From positions 1,674,001 through 1,738,000 of the forward strand of contig WWBZ02000022.1 of assembly GCA_011503125.2 (NCBI GenBank): a stretch of 64,000 nt of DNA, written 5' to 3'. Positions within the stretch are counted from its first letter, which is position 1, and each line of letters starts with the position of its first letter. This DNA comes from Botryosphaeria dothidea (taxonomy: Eukaryota; Ascomycota; Dothideomycetes; Botryosphaeriales; Botryosphaeriaceae). The notes beneath the pieces were generated by a model. The model ran no database searches. It was not told the origin of the DNA and saw only the letters and a program-made list of their open reading frames with translations. A program made the position numbers and the translations under genes. Shown here one piece after another: positions 43,864 through 55,982 of this stretch.

Positions 43864-45390
43864 ATGACCACGCCAAAAAATCGACCCCAAGCTACGGCGC
43901 CGGGAGAGGGCCCCAGGGACTCTCCTAGGCCCAGCGAGACTCGAAATATCACTCAGAGCAGCTGCAGCCACGTTGTGGTTGATATAGAAGCCGCAGGAAG
44001 GGGCGAACAGCCCCCTCCAGTGACCACCTCTACCCAACCACAGCGCACCCCCAATAAACCGCAGAACACCCAGTACAGCGTAGAATACGTTGAAAGAGCC
44101 TCAAAAACAGCAGACACCCTCCTCCAAGCCCTACAAGCATCCGCTGGCCTCCCTTCAGTCCTCTCTAGTCAGATAAAAAATTTTCTCGACATTGCCAAGA
44201 CAATCTTCTAGGATCATATTACTATTTGCCAGGAGGCGACCACCAAGGAGCCAGGCCTTAAGGATATCCTCAAGGAGGTCCAGCAGGTCCAGAAGGTAGT
44301 CAGCCAACTCCAGACTACTCCCACGCCCGCAGTACCTAGCTAGGCCAATATTGCAGCCCGAGCAGCCCTAAAGCCCCCTACCCCCCCAACCACTACTAAG
44401 CTTACCCTACACTTCCCGGACAAGACTAATAGACAGGAGGTTACCAACCTCACCAACGAGGCCATCATTAAGAAGATCCAGGCAGGGAAAAGCCTAGCTT
44501 GCAAAAGAGTACTAGCGGCTAAGAAGCTCCCTAGTGGAGACGTTAAGCTCTTTGTGCCTGATGCTCAGACTAGAGCAGCCCTCCTCTAGGATCAGGAATA
44601 GACTACAGGACTAGGCAGGGAAGTCCGTCCCAACCAGCAGCTCTACTCAGTGCTAGTCCATAACGTCCCCCTCAAAGATATTGACACCAAGGACCCCCAG
44701 GCCGCCCAAACCCTTCAGGATCAGAACCTATCCTTACATCCAGGACTACGCATTAGCAAGCTAGCCTGGCTAAAAAGGAAGCTCCTAGAGGGGAAGACGC
44801 ACTTAGCTATTATCCTTAGCACTACAGACCCCGAGGCAGCCAACCAGATTATTACTAAAGGACTTATTAGTAACTATGCTCTCTATATAGCAGAGTACTA
44901 TAGTACAACCTTCATAGTAACCCAGTGCTTTAAGTGCCAGGATTATGGCCATATCTCTACCCACTGTAGAAGGGAGAATAGGTGCGGCCAGTACGCCGAG
45001 GCATATAATACCCACGAGTGCCCTAAAGAGAAGACGCAATATGCAAACTACAACTAAGAGCATACGGCCTAGAGCAACTCCTGCCTAACGCGCAGAGCCC
45101 GTTAGGCTAAGGCCACCAAGGCCCGCCTGGCGGCACTAGAGAGACATAGAGGAGGCACCCCTACGGCTAAGACACAGCCCTAAACCAACTAGTTGACGGT
45201 TAGGCTAAGGAAGAGGCCCAGAGAAGAGGAGCCGACCAAGAGAGGGCCAGGCAGGCCAAGGGACCTAAGCCGCCCCCCGCCTCCTAACCAGATGCGGTTC
45301 ACCGGACTCAACAGCTCCCAGCATGCCTCGGGGGAAGAGCCCACGAGAACTCCCGCCTCCTCGCAACCCACACCACCGACCCCCTCGTAA
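43864..45390 (+). pseudogene. LINE ORF1 (gag-like, CCHC zinc knuckle), RIP-degraded
   Basis: One frame of about 509 codons with several internal TAG stops. A Pro/Thr/Gln-rich N-terminus is followed by a coiled region and an RNA-binding-like part (LFVPDAQTRAALL, LVHNVPLKDID). Then comes a zinc knuckle CFKCQDYGHISTHC (CX2CX4HX4C intact). A second knuckle begins RCGQYAEAYNTHEC, where the expected second Cys is Tyr (TAC at 44992-44994), a TGC-to-TAC change. It probably encoded the RNA-binding protein of the element. Same frame at 43864, 44650 and 45193. Confidence 0.85.
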
Positions 45391-45434
45391 CCTAACTTAG
45401 AAATGGAAGGAAGTTAATATTAGATATAAGCTCT

Positions 45435-48400
45435 CTCTCTATCGTGCAGTATAACGTCCATAAGAGTAAGGATAGGGTGATGCTCCCGTTCTTTAAGGAG
45501 GTTAACCCAAGGATCCACTGTATCCTAGCTATCCAGGAGCCTTAAAGGAACCCGAGGGTCAAGACAACAGCAAGACACCCTACCTACTACACAGTTTTCC
45601 CTTAGGAGGGAGTGGCAAGAACCTGCTTCTTTATAAGCAAGGCTATTACCCCCAACTCCTGGCAAGCAATAGTCTACTCACCAGATCTCATCACACTATC
45701 CATTACCACTAAGACACGTACAATCCATATCCATAACTACTATAATCCCCCACCAGCCTCCCATACCAGTACGGCTCTAGAAACTCTATCTCTCCTCCCA
45801 GAAGCTCTTAGAAAACCAGGGAAGCATATCCTCCTAGGAGACTTTAACCTTCACTATCCTATCTAGGGGGGTATAACCGCCCTAAGACACCATACCCTTA
45901 TAGATAATTTTATCGAAATAGCTACTACAGCTAACCTTAACCTAGCCCTCCTAAGAGGTACTATTACGAGGAGAGAGGGTAGTAGCGAGAGCACTCTAGA
46001 CCTTATCTTTACCACACAGTAGCTAAAGGAGAGGATCCTTAGTTACGGAGTCAGTTAGGAGCTTAAATCATCCTCTAACCACCTACCTATCCTTACTACA
46101 CTCGATTTTTCCCTTACCCCCGCGGAACTACGCCTCCTAAGGCCCTAGTGGAAGAAAGCAGACTAGAAGAGAACTAATAATATACTCCAATTAAAGCTCA
46201 AATACCTTAAAGCAGCCCCTCTTAATACTAAAGCAGACCTAGATTACTTTACTATACTACTCCAGGAGGCCATCTAAAGGATAATCTAGGAGACTATCCT
46301 AGCAGCGAGACCCTCGCCCTAGGCCTCTATACAATGGATAAAGAAGTATTCGGACCTAGTGCACCAGGCTAGAGTAGCTAGAAGGAAGTGGACAGCCATA
46401 GGGAGGGAGGAGAACTAGGTAGTTTACTAAACTATTGCTAATAGCAAGAAGAGGCAGATCAGAAGAGACAAAACAAAAGCATGGCGCAGAATAGTAGCCG
46501 AGATAACCTTAGACTCTTCTATACTCTGGAAGCTCTTAAGGTAGGCAAGAACAAGGGCATTAGAGCCGCTAGCCCTACCCTAGTTCCCACCCCTTCAGGG
46601 AGCAGATGGACAACTACGTTACGATAACCAGTCTAAGGCGGAAATCCTCACCAACCAGTTCTTCCCCCCTCCCAGGGCCACCGACCTCTCAGATCTAGAT
46701 GGGTGTATATACCCAGAGCCAGTAGAGATCCCCTAAGGCGTTACCGAAGAGCAGGTCCTCCACACCATTAAGAAGCTTCCCCCAGACAAGGCACCAGGCC
46801 CAGACAAGATTATTAATAGGTTCCTAAAGCAATACGCTGAGACACTAAGGGGACCCCTCACCAGGCTCTTCCAGGGATGCCTCGCACTTAGATACCACCC
46901 TAGGCAGTTCAAAAGCTCTATTACCGTAGTCCTAAGGAAACCACAGAGGGATAACTATACTAAAGCCAAGTCATTTAGACCAATTACTTTACTTAATACG
47001 CTAGGGAAGCTACTTAAGAGGATTATAGTAGATCGGATCTCCCAGGCGACTGAAGCCTATAAACTGCTTCCCGATATATAGATGGGAGCTAGGAGAAATA
47101 GGTTAGCAGTAGCAGCTCTCGACCTACTTACGGAACAGATCTATACTATCTAGGCGCAAGATCCGGGGCTGGTAGCCTCAGTCCTTAGCCTAGACATCTT
47201 AGGGGCATACGATTATATATCCCACAAGAGACTCCTCTATAATATAAGGATGGCGAGGCTCCCCGAATAGGTAGAAAGATTCACGTACTCCTTCCTACAG
47301 GACCGGACCACTCAGCTATCTTTTAGGGACTTTACTAGCCCGCTAATCTAGACCTCAACCGGGATTCCCCAGGGATCCTTCCTATCCCTAATCCTCTACC
47401 TATTCTTTGCCTCTAATCTACTCACACAGCTACGTAGGGGTAATACCTTCCCCCTTAGATTCGTCGACGATACTAATATCCTAGCCTTTAGTAGATCCAC
47501 AGAACAAAACTATAGGACACTAGAGGGAGTACACCAAGTTTGCGAGCACTGGGCAGCTACCCACGGGTCAGCGTTCTCGCCAGACAAGTACCACCTTATC
47601 CACTTTACAAGAAAGCCGAGGAGATTCAATATAGTAGCAGATATCCGCATCCCTAGATTTGCTGGACACCCAGAGCCCACGATAAAGATCCTAGAAATCC
47701 ACGTAGACAATAAGCTTAGATGGGGACCCCATATTAGGGAAATAGGAGCCAAGGCAATCAAATAGTACATATCTCTCTCCCGACTCGCAGCATCCACCTA
47801 GGGAGCCTCATTTACTAAAGCCCGCCACATCTATACGGCCGTGGTAAGGCCAGCCCTTACTTATGGCTGTAGAGTATAGCATGCCCCGGAGGGGACCCTA
47901 GGGTGGAGGAAAACAGCCATCCAGCCACTACAGAAGATCCAAAACCAGTGCCTACGCACCATCTCAGGAGCGTATAAGTTAACTAGTATACAAACCTTGG
48001 AGCATAAGACGGGGATTCCCCCACTCTTATTACACCTGGATAAACTAGCACTAGCCTAAACTATTAGAGCTAGAGATGGCCCAGTTGCAGTAGTAGTAGA
48101 GGAAACTTGCCAGAGTATTAAACAGATAGCTAGGGCTACTCTGAGTGCTGGAGGTGCCGCTAGCCTAGCTAGGAGATCCCTACTTAGGAAAAAGGCAAAC
48201 TCCCTCTTTCACTACTGCCCCCCTACCTACTAGAGCCTCCTAGAGCGAACAAGACTACGTATAGTATATAGGAACAAGTGGAAGGAGAGATAGATAAAGT
48301 TTACTAGCTAAGGAAGGCAAGGTAAGCTAGTAGCCCAAAGTACACAGTAGAACCCAAAAATCAGATAAATCCACAGCGAACTGCCTAAGCCACAGAGCAC

Positions 48401-48773
48401 ACTCGCCACTCTACTACGTATAGAGCACATTAGACTAGAGGACTTTCTCTCTAGGCGCAAGGTGCCAGGGCACCTCAGCCCTGCCTGCCCATACGGCTGG
48501 CATAGACAAACCCCAAAGCATATCCTCCTCTTCTGCCCCGACTTCTAACAGGGTAGGGCACAGATACTCCAAAAGGCAGGAACTACGGACTACTATTCCC
48601 TCCTCTTAACGAAGAAGAGGATCAAAGCAGCGATAGACTGGTTCTTACGCCTAGGGCTGCTTAAGCAATTTAGCCTAGCAAGAGAACTAATCTAGGAGGG
48701 TAACCAGGAAGAGGAACCAGGAGGACCACCAGGACCACCAGGACCACCAGGACCCGGACAACTACGAGGATAA
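45435..48773 (+). pseudogene. LINE ORF2 (AP-type endonuclease and reverse transcriptase), RIP-degraded
   Basis: One frame from about 45435 to the TAA at 48771-48773. The endonuclease part has VQYNVHKSKD, AIQEP, GDFNLHYP and SSNHLPI (the family has SDH). The reverse transcriptase part has PPDKAPGPDKI, FRPITLLNTLGKL, SLDILGAYDYISHKRLL, TSTGIPQGS and FVDDTNIL (catalytic Asp pair at 47466-47471). A C-terminal CCHC-like motif reads CPYGWHRQTPKHILLFC, where Tyr replaces a Cys. By my reading there are about 29 internal stops, 22 TAG and 7 TAA and no TGA, mostly where Trp or Gln is expected. The start codon was not identified. No RNase H domain seen. Confidence 0.88.
48720..48753 (+). repeat. GGACCACCA tandem repeat at the end of LINE ORF2
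   Basis: Three to four copies of a 9-base unit encode Gly-Pro-Pro repeats just before the stop codon. Confidence 0.8.
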
Positions 48774-48983
48774 GGACTAAAGGGATAGGTCTAGTAGGTG
48801 AATGTAGGGCTGCCACAGCAGCCGCTACCGGTAAGAAGGAAAAACAGAACTAGTATAGGATAGCATACCTAGAGAGAGAGGAGGGGTTTTGCCAGGCGAA
48901 AAGGTTTTCCCTCTCGTGTAAAATAATAATAGATAGCTAGCCCCGCATGGACCCGTAAGGGAGCTATATCGGGAAGAAATGAA

Positions 48984-49000
48984 TTTATCTATCTATCTAT
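48984..49000 (+). repeat. (TCTA)n 3' tail of the LINE
   Basis: Four TCTA/ATCT units directly before the target duplication, in place of a poly(A) tail. Confidence 0.8.
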
Positions 49001-49015
49001 CTACCTAATATAGAG
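49001..49015. repeat. Right target-site duplication of the LINE (15 bases)
   Basis: Exact copy of 43841-43855, directly after the (TCTA)n tail. Confidence 0.93.
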
Positions 49016-50101
49016 TTAAATAAAGATTATAGCAAAGCCTCCCATACTTCCCGTAATGCTTCTCCTAGCTTCTCTCTAATAAAATCTACTAATCCGGTTA
49101 AGTATTTAAGCTCTGGATGTAGCCCTAATACCTTAGACTTTAAATAAAACCAGATATATTCAATTGGATTTAAATCCGGGCTATAAGGTGGCTAATCTAA
49201 TAGATTTATCCGCCTTCTTTTAAACTATTCCCTAACTTTTATTATAGTATAAATTAGAGTATTATCCTGCATAAAAGTCATACCTCTTCTATGCACTTTT
49301 AGTATATTTTCCTCGAGAACCTTAAGATAAGAGTTAGCTAGATAGCCACCTCTCTTAGCTAAAGGATCACGTACTATTACGTTTAAAAGAGACATTCCTC
49401 GTAAGCCATAAAAGCCTACCCATACCATGATGGATATATTTATTCCTTTTTTATATGGTTGGACTATTTGGAGGTCCCATTTTTGGCTAGGAGTGCGAAA
49501 GCACCACTCCCTTTTTTGGCCCTTTCCTCGCTCTACAAGCACTCATCTGACTAGATAATTTTCTTCCATTGCGTCTCGGTCCAGTCTATATGCTCAAGTG
49601 CCCAGGTAAGTCGGATAGTAGCATGCTCCTCCGTAAGTTCCGGGCGGCCAGCTGCACGTCATTTCTTAATATTGTAGGTGTCCAAGAGTCGAGAGATGGT
49701 CCAGTCATGGTAGGTCACACCTGTGACTTCCCGGACCTCTTGGTACGTGAATTTTGGGTTGGCTCGCACCACGCGTAGAATATGTCGCTTATCGGTTTCT
49801 GAAAGATATTTTGGCCGGCCAGTCCGTAATTGGGAGCGCCCTTCGTTGCGTAATGGCGCGAGCTGCATAGTCGAGCGTACCGAAGATTCAGGCACGCCCA
49901 GGTGCTTCTGGAACCAGGTAGGCTTCTTGCCAAGAGCCTTGCAGGCAAGTAAAATTCCTCGCTAATGTGGAGAGTAGTGTTGATTGGGAGTATGTGTGCC
50001 AAAGAGCTCTTTGAGAGGAGTGCGTTGTGGTGCCATTTTTGTGGTGCGAAGATTGGAGGTGTGGGCGCTTGAGACGCGTTTTGACGCGTCTCGCTTAATC
50101 A

Positions 50102-50117
50102 CGCGAGAACTTTTGTC
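50102..50117 (-). repeat. Right terminal inverted repeat core of the mariner element
   Basis: Reverse complement of the left core at 43634-43649, all 16 bases identical. Confidence 0.9.
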
Positions 50118-50206
50118 AAGTGATTGTATAAAGGGTACTGCAAGTGCCCTCTACTGGTGGACTATCGACCAGAAGACCTCGTGCAATTGCCAGCACTTTC
50201 TTCAAC

Positions 50207-51729
50207 ATGGGGTTTGGAACACTCCTCAATATCCTTCTGATAATACCGGGCTTGACCTTTTGCTATTTGGCAAGGAACGGCAACGTAGATCAGGGAGTTC
50301 TCATCGTATCGGCGGGATTGTTCATTTTCACTCTCGTCGCGAGATTCTGCGTCTTCAACAAGGAGTACCTCTGGGAGCATCCGTTACTCGGTATTGCACT
50401 TTTGTTTGGGATCTTCATATGCGGTGACATCCTCTACGTAAGTCCTCCCTTCCACAATGTACTTGACTTCGAACCAGTGAAACTGAAAAAGAATTCAATT
50501 AGAGAACCGAGTTTCGCGTAGAAGATCTTCTCCTAGGAGGGGCCGCTACTCCACCGGATGAAGTGACCGCCGATCTCGAGCGCTGTAAGGCTATCCTGAG
50601 CTTCAAGCGTGGTTACATAATTGATGACGGCCAACCAACGTCAAGGCTTCGAGCACGAGCGCTACTGAACAAACGCCTTGAACTGGCTTTCGGAATCGAC
50701 AACGCCTTCACGACCACGGAAAAGAAGTATCACAACGAATTCCTCAGCGAGAGCCAAAGAGGTCTCAACATAGGCAATGGCGACTGGTCCAGACTGTCGC
50801 AATGGGCGCGACCCTTCGCACGAGCTCGGATAGCGCGCGAGAAAGAGACCTGCAACATCGTGACCGTGATCCAAATGATGACGCTCAATATGGCCCTCCA
50901 AATATTCTTGAAGCGCGACGACTCCAGCCTTCTCGATGACGACCTTGCGCAACTGGCATCGGCGATCAACCGCCTCTGGATCAACTCCAAAAGCCCCGAC
51001 ACCATCCAACCCTGGGCCGAGCAAGACCAACTTCACAGAATACTCCGCAATCTCACACCTGAAAGCCATCACGACCCCTGCTCTCCCTGGGAGAACCCGA
51101 TGAACCTCATCCTCCCCTCCTACGAGACCCTCTGGCGCGTCGTCCTGCGCTGCTTTCTCGAGCTCAACTTCCGCCCTCGCCACGCCGCACACGCTCCGCG
51201 CTGGCGTGCCGCGGTCAGGTTCTTCATGGAGAACGTTGGCGGCTGGCACATGGACAATAGAACGGTCAACGGCATCTCCGCCACCGACGTCGCCAAAGAA
51301 GCGCTCCGCCTCTACCCGCCGACGCGCCGCGTCTACCGGACGACGCACTCCGGACGGTCCGTCGCCGCCGATATCGAGACCTTGCATCGCGACCCGGCGG
51401 TCTGGCCTGGCGACGGCGAGGCCCGCGCGACCAATTTCTGTCCGGAGCGCTGGATGGAGGATGGTGTGAACCAGGACGCGTTCTTGGCGTTCGGTGCGGG
51501 GCCGTTTGCGTGTCCTGCGCGTGGGGGTTTCGGGCCCAAGGCTGTTGCGCTGTTGGTTGGGGCGTTGACGGAGGCGGTGGAAGTGAAAGATGAGAGAGGG
51601 AGGGGTTGGGTTGTGGATGGGAGGTTTGCGGATGTGATGGCGGCGGAGGAACCGTTAGGGTCGGGGAGAGAGGCGTTTGACGGGTTGAGGTTGCGGCGGG
51701 GAGGAGGAGGCAGTGAGAAGAGTGCTTAG
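50207..51729 (+). CDS. Cytochrome P450-like monooxygenase
   Basis: Two exons: 50207-50437 and 50503-51729 (65-base intron, phase 0), 485 residues. Exon 1 encodes two to three hydrophobic helices (LLNILLIIPGLTFCYLA, GVLIVSAGLFIFTLVARF, GIALLFGIFICGDILY), a longer membrane anchor than usual. The P450 core has EALRLYPP with the ExxR pair (Glu343/Arg346), FCPERW, and FGAGPFACPA with the heme Cys414. The I-helix segment reads NLILPSYETLWR instead of the AGxDTT consensus. Likely ER-bound; substrate unknown. The mariner right end is only 78 bases upstream of the ATG, so the native promoter has been displaced by 6.5 kb and expression may be altered. Confidence 0.85.
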
Positions 51730-53095
51730 GCGCGGTGATGTGGCGGCATTTGTGTGGGTGAGAAAAAATGACTGGCTCAAGGCGTAGATAGACTGTATGA
51801 ACATGAAGTGCAAGACATTGGAGGGCATCAGAGTGAGTGGATGCAACAGCTAACCAAGGGCCATGGATTCCACAAGGACAACTAAAAACCATACGGACCG
51901 CGGAATATCTGCAACGGAAACACCTGTATATCTTTCACCTGTGCTTGCTAACCACCATGGTTCTTCCTCGAGGGCCCGCTCATGGCGGACCCATCAACGA
52001 AGAGAGCCTCAGAATCCTCTTCACAGGCTCTTCATGGGAAAAAACCTCTCTTTCGAGAGTAAAACCCACCACACGAACACTTACACGACCCGAGTGCGCT
52101 CGTGTGGTATTGTCGACTGACCAAATTAGACCCTGGCTCCCAGTGCCTCCCTGAGGTGCCTCCAGAAAAGACAGAGCGCTTGATTGACCCCAGGGCGCAC
52201 GGCTCCACTTGACCAAAGGAGTCCGCTCAGTAAAGAGTCCCTCGTTACCCTCCGAGTGGGGGATCCAGGGAAGGTCTTTGATCTTCCTGAGCCTTGAGGC
52301 AAAGTAAGATGGGTGAAGAGAAAAAGAGGTGTTTGGTCAGAGGGGGAGGGGGGTTTATATAGGCTGAGGGAGGGCGCCCCGGGTCAACTAATCAACTGGT
52401 TTCCGTGGATCGCCCGAGGACGGTTCTCGGGGTTTCTGTGTCGTTTGCGGCGTTTGTTGTGACTGCTGTTGCTGTCCAAGAGGGCAGGCACGACGTCATG
52501 GATGCGGGCGCACGACGCTGTACGGGCGACCGTAGCCTCATTCACCAGCGCCTCGCTTAGTTGATCGAAGGCATAATCAGAAGTAGCTAAACCGTATTGG
52601 GTTATCTGACCAGACAGCGCAGTTGAGCGGCGTGGTAGTCTGAGAACATCTTGCAACCTGCCGAGTGACAGCGAGTGTCTTTGGCATTCCGGCCAGACCA
52701 CTGCGGCCAGCACGCCCAATGCGTCTCAAAGATTGAGACCAATCCTGTGGCGACGAGATGATAGACAGTGAATACGCGCTTCTGTTCAAAGCCAGTAGTC
52801 AAGTGAGAGGTTTAGCTTAGCGGATGGAGTCGGCGAAGACCTTTTACTCAGATCTCAAACCCCCGCTCGGTGGAGCAGAAGACAGGACGTGAAGTGCGTT
52901 TTCTCACCTTGAGTTTTCAGAACAGCAACCTCCATCCGTGGGCGTGATGTCCCGTTGTCTAACAGATAGAATTCTCTCCATGATTAAGGTAGAATGGTTT
53001 CGTGATGCCTCAAAAAGCACACCTTAAATTCTATTCTTCTTTTATCTTGCTAAGAACGAGAGCCAGCTCCCAAAACCATCCCCGTCACAGCCCTC
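51730..53095. other. Intergenic region, possible repeat debris
   Basis: About 1.4 kb between the P450 and arylsulfatase genes, which converge. Read on the minus strand, it has a TATATAAACC box at about 52355-52364, followed by C/T-rich sequence. That is LTR-like, but I found no matching ends. The open frame at 52384-52719 (minus) is unrecognised. No gene supported. Confidence 0.35.

Positions 53096-55982
<2,887 letters not shown>

Larger units (their letters stand above)
43856..49000 (+). mobile_element. Non-LTR retrotransposon (LINE, Tad1-like), RIP-degraded
   Basis: A 5.1-kb element with two consecutive reading frames (ORF1 gag-like, ORF2 endonuclease-reverse transcriptase), a 3' tail of tetranucleotide repeats and a 15-base target duplication. 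Both frames are crowded with TAG/TAA stops but show no frameshift at any anchor I checked. The first candidate ATG is only 8 bases from the left boundary, so the 5' untranslated region is short or lost. It sits inside the 3' part of the mariner transposase, in the opposite orientation. Confidence 0.92.
43783..50036 (-). pseudogene. Mariner transposase relic (interrupted)
   Basis: The minus-strand frame starts at the ATG at 50036 (MAPQRTPLKELFG). It carries an HTH region (TGRPKYLSETDKRHILRVVRA, TYQEVREVTGVTYHDWTISR), SDE with the first catalytic Asp, FMQDNT with the second, and PPYSPDLNPIEYIWF with the third. It ends GWHTKY at 43785-43783. It is broken by several stops (one is LLD-stop-PPYSPDLNP, where the family has Trp) and a one-base frameshift near 49540, and it is cut by the LINE near its 3' end. 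When the LINE and one target copy are mentally removed, the frame runs straight from NSIL into GSIKRRCKAVIAVEG. Inactive. Confidence 0.85.
43625..50126 (-). mobile_element. Tc1/mariner DNA transposon, split by a nested LINE
   Basis: It is flanked by TA on both sides (43623-43624 and 50127-50128), the mariner target. The ends are inverted repeats of about 25 bases sharing an identical 16-base core, GACAAAAGTTCTCGCG, at 43634-43649 and, as the reverse complement, 50102-50117. Without the LINE and one 15-base duplication the element is about 1.34 kb, normal for the family. A perfect palindrome (GAGACGCG, 6-base loop, CGCGTCTC) lies at 50071-50092. Confidence 0.88.

Noticed and set aside
45435..48773. 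The abundance of TAG codons in the LINE suggested amber recoding
   Set aside because: Stops also include TAA, they fall on both Trp and Gln positions, and Cys-to-Tyr and Asp-to-Asn changes in the same CpA/TpG context accompany them. RIP explains all of these; recoding does not.
52190..52800. Possible LTR or gene fragment (TATATAAA followed by C/T-rich sequence; 111-codon minus ORF)
   Set aside because: No terminal repeats, no duplication and no retroelement motif.
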